The notes beneath the pieces are model-generated. The model was not told where the DNA came from, did no database searches, and saw nothing but the letters and a program-made list of their open reading frames with translations. Positions 17,474 to 26,289 of a stretch of DNA of 54,642 bases are shown here, one piece after another; position 1 is the first letter of the stretch, and every line of letters begins with the position of its first letter. Both the position numbers and the translations under genes were made by a program. This DNA comes from an uncultured bacterium (GTDB lineage: Bacteria; Cyanobacteriota; Vampirovibrionia; Gastranaerophilales; Gastranaerophilaceae): NCBI GenBank assembly GCA_958366705.1, contig CATXCB010000014.1:1-54642 (forward strand), given 5' to 3'.

Positions 17474-20400
17474 TTATAAATCTCCAAAAGTGGTAGGTGT
17501 TTCAAAGAAGTTGATATTCAACAACTCAGAATCAACATCTGACAGTGTACGTTTTGGAGCAGCTTTGCGCAAATCATCCATATCTGTCATTAAGTCTACT
17601 TCCTGACCGTCTTTTTTCGCTACTGTTATGTCTAAACCAATACTTTGTAATTCTCTTACAAGTACTTTGAATGATTCAGGAATACCCGGTCTTGGGATAT
17701 TATCACCTTTAACGATTGCTTCGTATGCTCTATTACGTCCGTTAACATCATCTGATTTGATTGTTAACATTTCTTGAAGAGTATAAGCTGCACCATAAGC
17801 TTCCAATGCCCAAACTTCCATTTCACCGAATCTTTGACCACCGAATTGAGCTTTACCACCCAACGGTTGTTGAGTTACTAGTGAGTAAGGACCAGTACTT
17901 CTTGCGTGAATCTTATCATCTACTAAGTGAACAAGTTTCAAGAAGTATGTTAAACCAACAGCAACCGGTCTATCAAACGGTTCACCTGTTCTACCATCAA
18001 TAAGTAATACTTTACCGTCTTCACCAACCCAATCACATCCTGATTCTTTTATACCTCTTAAAAGTTCAGCTTTTGTTGCAATTTCTGATTGGTTTTCACC
18101 GTACATTTCATCAAATGATGGAGCTTCGTAATGATCACCTGTCAAGTATGCAGCCAAGCCTAACAATAATTCGTAAGTTTGACCAACGTTCATACGAGAA
18201 GGTACACCAAGAGGGTTCAATACGATATCTACAGGAGTTCCATCTGGTAAGAATGGCATATCTTCTTTTGGAAGAATTCTTGAAACAATACCTTTGTTAC
18301 CGTGACGTCCTGAAAGTTTATCACCTACAGAAACTTTACGTTTTTGAGCAATGTAAACTCTGATTACTGTATTAGCTCCAGGTGGTAATTCATCACCTTT
18401 TTCTCTGTCAAATACTTTTACGTCAAGTACTCTGCCGCCTTCACCGTGAGGTACGCGAAGTGAATTATCTTTAACGTCTCTTGCTTTTTCAGCGAAGATT
18501 GCTCTTAATAATTTTTCTTCCGGTGGATGTTCAGATTCACCTTTTGGTGTAACTTTACCAACTAATATATCATCAGCGTAAACTCTGGCACCAATACGAA
18601 CAATACCACGTTCATCCAAATGTCTTAATGCATCTTCTGATACGTTTGGAATTTCGCGAGTAATTTCTTCAGGTCCAAGTTTTGTTTGACGAGCCTCGAT
18701 TTCTAATTTTTCAATGTGAAGTGATGTAAATACATCATCGTGTACACAACGTTCAGATAAAAGGATAGCATCCTCGAAGTTATAACCTTCCCAAGGCATG
18801 TAAGCAACAAGGATATTTTTACCTAATGATAATTCACCGCCGCAAGTTGAAGCACCATCAGCGATTACATCACCTGCTTTAACCTTATCGCCCTCATGAA
18901 CGATTGGTTTCTGGTTAATACAAGTATCCTGGTTAGAACGAACATATTTCATTAATGTATAAATATGCGGTTTACCTTGAACGTCTCTGATTACAATTTC
19001 TTCACCAACAACTCTTTCAACTGTACCGTCAACATCAGCAACGATAACCATACCTGAGTCTTTAGCTACACGAGATTCAAGACCTGTACCAACTCTTGGT
19101 CTTTGGGTAATCAAAAGAGGTACTGCCTGACGCTGCATGTTAGAACCCATCAACGCACGGTTAGCATCATCATGCTCAATGAACGGAATCATTGAAGTTG
19201 CAACTGAAATGATTTGGATAGGGCATACACCAACAAAGTCAACCTTAGAAGCTTCAGTCATAATAAATTCTGAACGGTATCTTGCAGGAACCATGTTTTC
19301 TACAAATCTTCTATCCTTAGTTAACTTAACGTCAGCCGGAGCACAACGATAATTTTCATCAGCGTCTGCTGTCATATATACTACTTCATCAGTCACAACG
19401 CCATCTTTAACAACGAAGAACGGAGATTCAACAAATCCGTAATCATTAACCTTGGCGTGAGTTGCCAATGAACCTATCAAACCAGCGTTTGGACCTTCCG
19501 GAGTTTCAATCGGACAAATACGTCCATAGTGAGAAGGGTGAATATCACGAACAGCAAATCCTGCTCTTTCTCTTTGTAAACCACCAGGTCCTAAAGCTGA
19601 AATACGACGTTTGTGTGTCAATTCAGCAAGTGGGTTTGTTTGGTCCATAAACTGTGATAACTGAGAACTTCCAAAGAATTCTTTTAATGAAGCAACTAAA
19701 GGTTTAGTGTTCAACAAATTCAACGGAGTTAATGTTTCAGAATCCTGAAGGGTCATTCTTTCTTTTACAATTCTTTCGATTCTTGATAAACCTACTCTGA
19801 ATTGGTTTTGAAGAAGTTCACCAACTGAACGGATTCTTCTGTTTCCTAAGTGGTCGATATCATCCAATTGACCTTCATCATAAGTTAAATTAATCAAGTA
19901 TTCAATTGTAGAAACGATATCTTCTACTGTTAATGTTCTCTGATTTTTAGGAATGTTTAAGTTTAATTTTTTATTTAATTTATAACGACCAACACGACCG
20001 ATATCATATTTCTTTTCATCAAAAAATCTTGATTCTAAGATTTGACGTCCGCCTTGAGGAGAAGCAGGATCTCCAGGTCTTAATTTTTTGTACAATTCTA
20101 CTAATGCTTCATCTGTAGTTTCTGTAGTATCCTTTTCCAAAGTTTTCTTCAAGAATTCAAAGTGAGTGAATTTTGATTCCATTTCAGAAACTGTGATACC
20201 CATAGCTTTCAATAAAGTTGTAGCTAAGATTTTTCTATTTTTATCGATTTTAACATGGATGACATCGTTAGAATCTGTTTCAATTTTCAACCAGGCACCA
20301 CGATTAGGAATCATAGTTGCGTTATACAAACGTTTTCCTGTAGGTGATGGATCACATTTGAAGTAAACACCAGGAGAACGAACGATTTGTGATACGATAA

Positions 20401-20791
20401 CACGTTCTGCACCGTTTACAATGAAAGTACCTTTATCAGTCATTGTAGGAATATCACCGATGTAAACTTCTTGTTCTTTAATTTCACCGCTATCACGGTT
20501 TACAAGTCTTATCATAACGCGCAATTGTTTTGCATAAGTTGCGTCATGGATTCTAGCTTCTTCTACAGTATACTTTGCATTATCGAAAGTATAATTTGGT
20601 AAGAAGTGTAATTCTAATCTTCCTGTATAGTCTTTAATTGGAGAGAATGAAAGCAATTCTTCTTTCAAACCTTCTTTCAAAAACCATTCGAAAGATTTTT
20701 TTTGCACTTCAATAAGGTCCGGTAAATCGTCCAAACGAGTATGTGGAATACCCATTGGCGTTACTCTTTTTGCATATTTTGTCTCAGACAT
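17474..20791 (-). CDS. rpoB: RNA polymerase beta subunit
   Basis: The 1105-residue beta subunit starts at the ATG at 20789-20791 behind AGGTGA; the TTG just upstream is not needed. The rifampicin pocket reads GSSQLSQFMDQTNPLAELTHKRRISALGP with Asp, His and Ser at the positions (E. coli 516, 526, 531) that are changed in resistant mutants, so the site looks wild-type. GRHGNKGIVS and GGKAQFGGQRFGEMEVWALE mark the C-terminal catalytic part. It is the first gene of the rpoB-rpoC1-rpoC2 operon; the ribosomal genes that usually precede it are absent here. Confidence 0.97.
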   Translation of the reverse strand: MSETKYAKRVTPMGIPHTRLDDLPDLIEVQKKSFEWFLKEGLKEELLSFSPIKDYTGRLELHFLPNYTFDNAKYTVEEARIHDATYAKQLRVMIRLVNRDSGEIKEQEVYIGDIPTMTDKGTFIVNGAERVIVSQIVRSPGVYFKCDPSPTGKRLYNATMIPNRGAWLKIETDSNDVIHVKIDKNRKILATTLLKAMGITVSEMESKFTHFEFLKKTLEKDTTETTDEALVELYKKLRPGDPASPQGGRQILESRFFDEKKYDIGRVGRYKLNKKLNLNIPKNQRTLTVEDIVSTIEYLINLTYDEGQLDDIDHLGNRRIRSVGELLQNQFRVGLSRIERIVKERMTLQDSETLTPLNLLNTKPLVASLKEFFGSSQLSQFMDQTNPLAELTHKRRISALGPGGLQRERAGFAVRDIHPSHYGRICPIETPEGPNAGLIGSLATHAKVNDYGFVESPFFVVKDGVVTDEVVYMTADADENYRCAPADVKLTKDRRFVENMVPARYRSEFIMTEASKVDFVGVCPIQIISVATSMIPFIEHDDANRALMGSNMQRQAVPLLITQRPRVGTGLESRVAKDSGMVIVADVDGTVERVVGEEIVIRDVQGKPHIYTLMKYVRSNQDTCINQKPIVHEGDKVKAGDVIADGASTCGGELSLGKNILVAYMPWEGYNFEDAILLSERCVHDDVFTSLHIEKLEIEARQTKLGPEEITREIPNVSEDALRHLDERGIVRIGARVYADDILVGKVTPKGESEHPPEEKLLRAIFAEKARDVKDNSLRVPHGEGGRVLDVKVFDREKGDELPPGANTVIRVYIAQKRKVSVGDKLSGRHGNKGIVSRILPKEDMPFLPDGTPVDIVLNPLGVPSRMNVGQTYELLLGLAAYLTGDHYEAPSFDEMYGENQSEIATKAELLRGIKESGCDWVGEDGKVLLIDGRTGEPFDRPVAVGLTYFLKLVHLVDDKIHARSTGPYSLVTQQPLGGKAQFGGQRFGEMEVWALEAYGAAYTLQEMLTIKSDDVNGRNRAYEAIVKGDNIPRPGIPESFKVLVRELQSIGLDITVAKKDGQEVDLMTDMDDLRKAAPKRTLSDVDSELLNINFFETPTTFGDL

Positions 20792-20900
20792 CAATTCACC
20801 TCATTTTAAAATGGTGTACGTACTATAAAAACTTTTTATTTTCTAACTTAAGGCTGTAAACCCTCTATCGATTTTGACAGAATAAACTCTTTTCATAAAT

Positions 20901-20962
20901 GTCATTCTGAACTTGTTTCAGAATCTTATTTAACACAGATCCTGAAATAAATTCAGGATGAC
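20901..20962. repeat. Dispersed palindromic repeat in the rpoB leader
   Basis: GTCATTCTGAACTTGTTTCA...ATAAATTCAGGATGAC, the clearest copy of the palindromic family also seen at 42161-42222. It would lie in the 5' untranslated part of the rpoB transcript. Confidence 0.7.
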
Positions 20963-21402
20963 ACCTGCATAAAGTTATATTCAACTGTCAAAATTTCGAT
21001 AAATAACTGCATGTTTTAGGGATTTGTGAAAGTTGGTGAAACTTGCTTATAATCAAACTTCCAAGATTTAGGCACAGTTCGCCCAACTTTACTTTTGCAT
21101 GTTACTCCATCATATTACATCAATATTAGTAGTCAAGTTAAATTGGTGTGATTTTTGGAAAAAATTTTTATTTTTCTTAACAAAAATTTACAGGGGTAAA
21201 TCAAAGGGACTGAACATTTGACTATAAAAGGATTTTAGCGTCAAGTATCCTCAAGAGTTAAGCCTAAACATTGCACAAATAAAGACTTTCGACAATATCG
21301 CCAAAAGCCTTGTATAACAAAATATTCGCCAATATCGGCAAAATAAAGAAAAATTGTTTCCTCCCCAGAATTGGAATTAAATGGTTTCACCAAAACTTTT
21401 AG
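20963..21402. other. Intergenic region upstream of rpoB
   Basis: I see no gene in this stretch. It holds the probable rpoB promoter (21109-21136). The part from 21240 to 21360 is AT-rich with two similar short motifs (TCGACAATATCG, TCGCCAATATCGG). Confidence 0.5.
21109..21136 (-). promoter_or_regulatory. Probable promoter of the rpoB operon
   Basis: TTGACT (21131-21136), 16-nt spacer, TATGAT (21109-21114) on the minus strand. It implies a leader of about 310 nt that contains the dispersed repeat. Confidence 0.55.
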
Positions 21403-21744
21403 TTAAACATGAGTATTAAGAAAATTTTGTTCATGTTTTTCACATTTTAACAACTGCTGAATTGCTCTAGCGGCAAAACCAATAGTCGCACCCATAAATC
21501 CAAGAAAACCTAAGTCCCCTCTACTATATCCTTTACGTAAAAAACCAACAAGTACTCCGAGTCCTGCTCCAATAGTTGACGGCATTATATAAGATTTATT
21601 AATTTGATTATATTCTGCTCTTTTATCTAAAAATTCTTTAATTTCTTCAGGTGTAGATTTAACTTCACGCATTACACCTGCATTATCTTTTAATGCAATC
21701 GTTTGAACTCCATTTTGAGCAACTCCTACTACCGGTTGAAACAT
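21403..21744 (-). CDS. Small hypothetical protein with Gly-rich hydrophobic segments
   Basis: A 113-residue protein. The first half is soluble (VREV, STPEEIKEFLDKRAEYN). The second half has two Gly/Ala-rich hydrophobic stretches (IGAGLGVLVGFLRKGY, LGFLGFMGATIGFAARAI) that could form a membrane hairpin. No signal peptide. RBS AGGAG is clear. I do not recognise the family. Its promoter region shares a 90-bp repeat and a promoter box with the gene at 22701-23102, so the two are probably co-regulated. Confidence 0.65.
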   Translation of the reverse strand: MFQPVVGVAQNGVQTIALKDNAGVMREVKSTPEEIKEFLDKRAEYNQINKSYIMPSTIGAGLGVLVGFLRKGYSRGDLGFLGFMGATIGFAARAIQQLLKCEKHEQNFLNTHV

Positions 21745-21772
21745 ATTTATTTTCTCCTTTTATTTTTACCTA

Positions 21773-21808
21773 CATACTTATAAAAAATCACCGGTATAAA
21801 ATTATTGC
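21773..21808 (-). promoter_or_regulatory. Shared promoter box of the lineage-specific genes (copy 4)
   Basis: GCAATAA (21802-21808), 19 nt, then TATAAGTATG (21773-21782) on the minus strand. Same layout as at 44693-44729, 43385-43421, 41873-41905 and 23135-23169. Confidence 0.45.
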
Positions 21809-21892
21809 TACTCACCCATCCCATCATATCATATCAGGCAGTATAAAAGGATTTGAGGCATTTTTAAATCCATGTTTACATTTCGTTACAAT
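21804..21892. repeat. 90-bp repeat, copy 1, upstream of the 21.4-kb gene
   Basis: Nearly the same sequence is found at 23165-23263. The copies differ in the number of ATCAT units (about two here, four in the other). Both contain TTTACATTTCGTTACAAT. Confidence 0.75.
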
Positions 21893-21955
21893 TCCCATCG
21901 ATTTGTTATCCGGAATATTATTATGCTATGATTTATACAAATATTGGAGTAATTT

Positions 21956-22354
21956 ATGTCAAGACTAACTGAAAGAATAGAAAATTTTAACAACGCATTT
22001 AATTTATATTCAAATATGCAAAAAAATTACATTACAGATAAAAAAAACGATAGCAACAGACTTGCTCTTACCCAAAGTTTTGAAATAATTTTCGAGCTAG
22101 GTTGGAAAATTTTAAAAGATTATTTGTACACAAAAGATGTTGAAGTATTTACTCCGAGAGATGCGATAAAATCCGCATTTCAGGCTAATATTTTACCGTC
22201 AGCACAAATTTGGATTGATATGGCTAAAGACAGAAATGCCAGTTCACATGAATATAATATGGATAAAATTGATTTAATACTTGAAAGAATAAGCACAGTT
22301 TACTATGAAGAATTATGCAGATTTTATGGAGATTTAAAAAATATTAATGAATAA
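21956..22354 (+). CDS. hepT: HepT-like HEPN toxin (nucleotidyltransferase substrate-binding protein)
   Basis: A 132-residue, mostly helical protein of the HI0074/HepT family. The catalytic motif R-x4-H-x-Y of HEPN ribonucleases is intact as RNASSHEY (Arg93, His98, Tyr100). In studied pairs HepT cleaves RNA and is silenced when MntA adds AMP to its Tyr. The next gene, encoding an MntA-type nucleotidyltransferase, overlaps its end by 8 nt, the usual toxin-antitoxin arrangement (type VII). Family and context are clear; activity here is inferred. Confidence 0.85.
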   Translation: MSRLTERIENFNNAFNLYSNMQKNYITDKKNDSNRLALTQSFEIIFELGWKILKDYLYTKDVEVFTPRDAIKSAFQANILPSAQIWIDMAKDRNASSHEYNMDKIDLILERISTVYYEELCRFYGDLKNINE

Positions 22355-22646
22355 TTTTGGATTACCTGACAGAACTATCAATGAATTAATAGAATATTTC
22401 TCACACAAAACCGATATTGAAAAAGTTATCATATTTGGTTCACGAGCCAAAGGTACATATAAAACCGGCTCTGATATTGATTTTGCGATAATAACAGATA
22501 ATCACAATGACTTTCATAGAATTTCAGATGAATTAGAAGAACTGCCAACTCCGTACAGGTTTGATATTATTGACTATAAATCACTAACTCACAAAAAAAT
22601 GAAAGAAAGCATTGATAAATTCGGTCAAATATTTTATAAAAAATAG
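22347..22646 (+). CDS. mntA: MntA-like minimal nucleotidyltransferase (antitoxin)
   Basis: A 99-residue MNT-fold nucleotidyltransferase. GSRAKG (31-36) and SDIDFA (42-47) give the GSx(10)DxD active site with Asp43 and Asp45; a third acid lies in FDIIDY. It would AMPylate the HepT partner encoded just upstream, with an 8-nt overlap. A perfect 16-bp hairpin follows the stop codon. Confidence 0.85.
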   Translation: MNNFGLPDRTINELIEYFSHKTDIEKVIIFGSRAKGTYKTGSDIDFAIITDNHNDFHRISDELEELPTPYRFDIIDYKSLTHKKMKESIDKFGQIFYKK

Positions 22647-22649
22647 TTA

Positions 22650-22683
22650 TTAAGGGATTTGGCGATTTCGCCAAATCCCTTAA
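22650..22683. terminator. Hairpin between mntA and the convergent gene
   Basis: A perfect 16-bp stem TTAAGGGATTTGGCGA / TCGCCAAATCCCTTAA with a 2-nt loop. The T run is poor, but it sits between two convergent genes and probably serves both. Confidence 0.7.
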
Positions 22684-22700
22684 CTAATCAAATATTTAAA

Positions 22701-23102
22701 TTACGCAGCACTATCAAAATTCACACCTCTGCCACCATTTTTATAATATTCAAGAACCTGTTCTTGTGGTGATAAACTTTCATAATATTTTTGATAATTA
22801 TAATTATTTTTATCTACCATAATTCCCGCTATTCCATCCAACGCATTAGGTCCGGCTTTTGGATTTATTGTATGATGCATAAATCCCATTGGATTTAAAA
22901 ACGGATTTGTTAAAAGCATATGATTCATAAAATCTGTTTGCTTTTTACGTGAAGCAGTTGCTGCCTTATAAGCAATAAGCCCGGTAACCCCAACTCCGGC
23001 AAAAATACCTGCTGTACTTAACGGGTTTTTCTTTACAAAATTGACAGTACTCTTAACAAAATTGCTTGACACAGCGCCACTAAAAACTTTTCCAATACTC
23101 AT
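22701..23102 (-). CDS. Hypothetical protein with one membrane-like segment
   Basis: 133 residues. Residues about 28-48 (LSTAGIFAGVGVTGLIAYKA) form one Gly/Ala-rich hydrophobic segment after a basic stretch (VKKNPL). The rest is Asn/Met/Pro-rich and polar, with MNHMLLTNPFLNPMGFMHH. No known family recognised. RBS AAAGGAAA is present. Its upstream region is the second copy of the 90-bp repeat and carries the same promoter box as 21403-21744. Confidence 0.65.
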   Translation of the reverse strand: MSIGKVFSGAVSSNFVKSTVNFVKKNPLSTAGIFAGVGVTGLIAYKAATASRKKQTDFMNHMLLTNPFLNPMGFMHHTINPKAGPNALDGIAGIMVDKNNYNYQKYYESLSPQEQVLEYYKNGGRGVNFDSAA

Positions 23103-23134
23103 AATTTTTTCCTTTCTTATTTCAGTTCCCCTTA

Positions 23135-23169
23135 CACAGATAGAAAAAATTATTAAAAAAATTTATTGC
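23135..23169 (-). promoter_or_regulatory. Shared promoter box of the lineage-specific genes (copy 5)
   Basis: GCAATAA (23163-23169), 19 nt, then CTATCTGTG (23135-23143) and AAGGGGAACT on the minus strand. The -10 part is the least conserved of the five. Confidence 0.35.
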
Positions 23170-23263
23170 TACTCACCCATCCCATCATATCATATCATAT
23201 CATATAGGGCAGTATAAAAGGGTTTGAGGCATTTTTAAATTCATATTTACATTTCGTTACAAT
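23165..23263. repeat. 90-bp repeat, copy 2, with extra ATCAT units
   Basis: Second copy of the repeat at 21804-21892, longer by about two 5-bp units. The short tandem repeat lies just upstream of the promoter box and could vary in length. Confidence 0.75.
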
Positions 23264-23297
23264 TAGATTTTCACGCATCTTTATGTAACATAAAAAT

Positions 23298-24077
23298 ATG
23301 TTTTATTTTGATGAAATTAATGGAAAACAAATACTAAAATCTGATATACTAAAAGATGCAAATGCGTTTTTCACCACCCGTGATATCTGCATTTGTGATA
23401 AAGGAAATCCCACTACAAATTCAAACCTTCCGCAATCTGGAAAGGAAGATATCAAAAATAATAAAAAAATCATTGCAGATTATTTAAAAATTAGCGAAAA
23501 AAATCTTTTATCTCCTGTACAGACTCATAGTGCAAACATAGACATCGCAATAGATTCAAAGTATAACTATCCAGATACTGATGCTTTAATTTTAACAGAT
23601 AAAAATCTTGGAATTTTCTTAAATTTTGCAGACTGTACACCAATAATTCTATATGATGAAAAACAAAATATAGGGGCAATAGCTCATGCCGGCTGGCGAG
23701 GAACAGCACAAAGAATTACGCCTTTGACAATTGAAAAAATGATAAAAGATTTTGGTTCAAAACCTAAAAATATAGTTGCAGTTATCGGACCTGCCATCGG
23801 ATTTTGCTGCTACGATGTCGGACAGGAAGTTTACGAAAAACTATCAAAAACTGTTAGGAATTTTAACAACCTTTTTGAAATTCGTGGAGGCAAAATTTTT
23901 GTTGACCTAAAAAACATAAATAAATGCCAGCTTGAAGAAATTGGAGTAGAAAAAATAGATGTTTGTCCATATTGTACGGTTCACAACAATGATTTATTTT
24001 ACTCCTACAGAAACGAAAATGCTACAACGAAACGTCACAGTGCTATTCTTAAACTGAAAGATTATCAAATCCTTTAA
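23298..24077 (+). CDS. pgeF: Peptidoglycan editing factor PgeF / YfiH-type laccase-domain protein
   Basis: A 259-residue member of the Cu-oxidase_4 (YfiH) family, whose E. coli member removes wrongly built muropeptide precursors. All signature parts are present in order: QTHSANI, FADCTPIILYD, AHAGWRGTA, GPAIGFCCYDVG and CPYCTVHNNDLFYSYRNE. The His and Cys ligands of the active site (AHAGW, ADC, FCCYDVG) are intact. No signal peptide. It is followed closely by tspO. Confidence 0.9.
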   Translation: MFYFDEINGKQILKSDILKDANAFFTTRDICICDKGNPTTNSNLPQSGKEDIKNNKKIIADYLKISEKNLLSPVQTHSANIDIAIDSKYNYPDTDALILTDKNLGIFLNFADCTPIILYDEKQNIGAIAHAGWRGTAQRITPLTIEKMIKDFGSKPKNIVAVIGPAIGFCCYDVGQEVYEKLSKTVRNFNNLFEIRGGKIFVDLKNINKCQLEEIGVEKIDVCPYCTVHNNDLFYSYRNENATTKRHSAILKLKDYQIL

Positions 24078-24109
24078 AATTAATAATTAAGGGTAATGTT
24101 TTACCTGAA

Positions 24110-24514
24110 TTGATATATAAAAATAATCATATGAACTTATGGTACTTAACATTACATAAACCTCCATTTACACCACCGGCAAGCTATTTCCCAATAGCCT
24201 GGACTATTCTCTATATTTTCATGACAATTGCATTTTTAATTGTTCTTGTAAAACCAAAAAGCAAAGAAAAATACTTTGCAATAAATCTGTTTCTTGTGCA
24301 ATTAATTTTAAATTTCATGTGGAGTTATGTATTTTTTGACCTGCAATCTATTTCATATGCATTGGTTGACGTACTTTTACTACTGTTCTTTTTAATTTTA
24401 ACAATTATTTATTTCTTCAAAATTTCAAAATCTGCAGGTTTTTTATTAATTCCATACCTACTACAGGTAATTTTTGCAGTATACTTAACCATTGGCCTTG
24501 CAGTATTAAACTAG
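24110..24514 (+). CDS. tspO: TspO/MBR family membrane protein, short N-terminus
   Basis: A tryptophan-rich sensory protein homologue that binds porphyrins and similar ligands. Family landmarks: WYLTLHKPPFTPPASYFPIAW near the start, then LVQLILNFMWSYVFF and PYLLQVIFAVYL. The family normally has five membrane helices and about 155 residues. Here the ORF has 134 at most (TTG start at 24110) or 127 from the ATG at 24131, so the first helix is missing and four remain. The frame is open upstream but has no start codon, so an N-terminal loss or an unusual start is possible. Confidence 0.85.
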   Translation: MIYKNNHMNLWYLTLHKPPFTPPASYFPIAWTILYIFMTIAFLIVLVKPKSKEKYFAINLFLVQLILNFMWSYVFFDLQSISYALVDVLLLLFFLILTIIYFFKISKSAGFLLIPYLLQVIFAVYLTIGLAVLN

Positions 24515-24607
24515 ACATTAAGATTTGTAAAAAAAATATTACAGATGTAGCAATTTAATTTTTTACAAGTATTATTAAGCTTGGGAAAAATGTGAAAAGG
24601 AAAAAAT

Positions 24608-24973
24608 ATGAAAAAAATTTTATTAACGACTTTATTGATTTTACTCACCGGTTTACCAAATGCAGCTTTAGCAAATTATGGAACTGCAAGATTTGGCGCT
24701 AACGCAGCTTTTACTCCGCGCAACAGAGCAATAGCAGGTTACCGCAACAGACAAATCCAAATGCAAAAAGCATATACAAAAGCTTTGAGTAACTACGGAA
24801 ACCGTAATTATTATTTCCACACAGGAAATTGCGGCTCTTCAGCTGCAAATTCAGCAGCATATAACACAGTTGCTGCCGACACTGTTGCTACAGAACCATC
24901 CAGATTTAGTCGAGATTATACCCCGAGAACGACAAAACGCTACACTAAAAACGGTCTTACTTATTACAACTAA
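24608..24973 (+). CDS. Small secreted protein, family 1 of 3
   Basis: A 121-residue protein with a clear signal peptide (MKKILLTTLLILLTGLPNAALA). The mature part has the block FGANAAFTPRNRAIAGYRNR, which recurs in the gene at 25710 as FGSNAKFTPSNRAKAGFRNR. After this comes a Tyr/Asn-rich, then Ala/Ser/Thr-rich part. A terminator follows. I know no named family. Probably a periplasmic or surface protein. Confidence 0.7.
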   Translation: MKKILLTTLLILLTGLPNAALANYGTARFGANAAFTPRNRAIAGYRNRQIQMQKAYTKALSNYGNRNYYFHTGNCGSSAANSAAYNTVAADTVATEPSRFSRDYTPRTTKRYTKNGLTYYN

Positions 24974-25009
24974 ATCAAAAAATATAAAATAACATAAATA
25001 TAATACGGT

Positions 25010-25040
25010 AAAAGAACTATTAATTGAAATAGTTCTTTTT
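25010..25040 (+). terminator. Terminator after the first small secreted protein
   Basis: Stem AAAAGAACTAT / ATAGTTCTTTT followed by T. It separates gene 1 from genes 2 and 3 of the family. Confidence 0.75.
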
Positions 25041-25158
25041 GCTGTTAAATTTATATCACTTGTTGAATAATACCACCCAAAGATAAACAGATTATTAAGA
25101 AAAACATTAAAACCTTTTAAGATACCTCTGTTATAAATTGCAAAGAAGAGGGATTTAC

Positions 25159-25689
25159 ATGAAAAATATTATACTGGTATTATTAACAGCATACATTTTG
25201 ATATGCACACCTGCACAAGCAACTACGACTGTTCGCTATAACAATACAGGTTCACCCGTCTCTGTAACAAATGGCTACGGATTAAAAACATCAATAAATA
25301 ATTTCAGATACAGTTCACCATACAAACAATATCCCGTCAGATACCCGCGTCCTTATTATAATAGACCATACCATCATAATTACTATCATCGGCCTGCTTA
25401 TGTCTATCCACATAACAACTATTATCGCCCTCATTATGGATACAACCCGTATCCGTACATGCACTCATATATACCGCCATATAATCCTTATTACTACTAC
25501 CCCGGCAAGCTTGAAAGAACTTTATACAGAAAAGCTCTTGCAAGATATAATGCTGATATGCTATCATATCAGAGACACAAAACCCAACCGCTATCAAGAT
25601 TCAACAAGAATTTTAGAATCTCACCGCCAAGACAAACCGCGTACTGCAATGGCATAAGATATTATGGGGGATCGCATAGCTGCTGGTAA
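25159..25689 (+). CDS. Secreted Tyr/Pro/His-rich protein, family 2 of 3
   Basis: Starts at the ATG at 25159 behind AAGAAGAGGG; 176 residues. Signal peptide MKNIILVLLTAYILICTPAQA, then TTTVRYNNTGSPVSVTNGYG, which matches YSVQYNNAGSATNTGNTFG of the next gene. The middle (about 55-120) is unusually rich in Tyr, Pro, His and Asn with many YR/YN/HY pairs, a composition seen in metal-binding or tyrosine-crosslinked coat proteins. The end has a single Cys pair (YCNG, HSCW). Only 20 nt separate it from gene 3. Confidence 0.7.
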   Translation: MKNIILVLLTAYILICTPAQATTTVRYNNTGSPVSVTNGYGLKTSINNFRYSSPYKQYPVRYPRPYYNRPYHHNYYHRPAYVYPHNNYYRPHYGYNPYPYMHSYIPPYNPYYYYPGKLERTLYRKALARYNADMLSYQRHKTQPLSRFNKNFRISPPRQTAYCNGIRYYGGSHSCW

Positions 25690-25709
25690 AAAGGTGAAAG
25701 GGGTTCTAT

Positions 25710-26069
25710 ATGAAAAAAATACTATTATCTTTTATTATTACTACAATAACCTGTCTTAGCGCAAATGCAACATATTCTGTACAATACAATAATGCAGGTA
25801 GTGCCACAAATACAGGAAATACATTTGGCTCTAATGCTAAATTTACTCCAAGTAACCGGGCAAAAGCAGGTTTCCGCAACAGACAAATTAAATATGAAAA
25901 ACAATATTATAACGGTCTTGAAAATAGAAATAACATAAATATTAATATAAACTCTGACAAAACAAATCCTGAAGATTCAAAAGAGCAAAATACCCCTAAT
26001 AAAAAGGATAAATCTGAAAAAACATTAAAAGAAACTCCGCAAGTAAAAAGATATATTCAATCTTATTAG
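25710..26069 (+). CDS. Small secreted protein, family 3 of 3
   Basis: 119 residues. Signal peptide ends near ANA; the mature start YSVQYNNAGSA is like gene 2 and the block FGSNAKFTPSNRAKAGFRNR like gene 1. It thus links the three genes as one family. The C-terminal half is charged and Asn/Lys/Glu-rich, probably unfolded. GAAAGGGG precedes the ATG. Confidence 0.7.
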   Translation: MKKILLSFIITTITCLSANATYSVQYNNAGSATNTGNTFGSNAKFTPSNRAKAGFRNRQIKYEKQYYNGLENRNNINININSDKTNPEDSKEQNTPNKKDKSEKTLKETPQVKRYIQSY

Positions 26070-26241
26070 ATTCCACCCTCCCCCCTACCATCTTCCGTAG
26101 ATATACTACCAGTCAAAGTCTAAAGTAAGACGCTACCCGCCATTGCGAGGAGGTTAAGAGTTTTTAAAAACTTGAGTAGAAATAAAAAATATAAAATTTT
26201 TGAATTTGTAACAAAAAATTTTAATATTTAAGATTGCATGT
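26070..26241. other. Intergenic region with a degenerate repeat
   Basis: No gene seen. Contains CCATTGCGAGGAGG at about 26139, a fragment of a widespread dispersed repeat type, and AT-rich sequence after it. Confidence 0.4.
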
Positions 26242-26270
26242 TTGACATGTTTTTTTGCTTAAATTACTAT
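26242..26270 (+). promoter_or_regulatory. Sigma70 promoter of the 26.4-kb operon
   Basis: TTGACA (26242-26247), 17-nt spacer, TACTAT (26265-26270). It predicts a leader of about 150 nt before the ATG at 26425. Confidence 0.7.
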
Positions 26271-26289
26271 CAAATTAAGAGGAAATGAA

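Noticed and set aside
23165..23200. ATCAT tandem units considered as a CRISPR-like array.
   Set aside because: Units are only 5 bp without spacers. I saw no CRISPR array or cas gene in the window.
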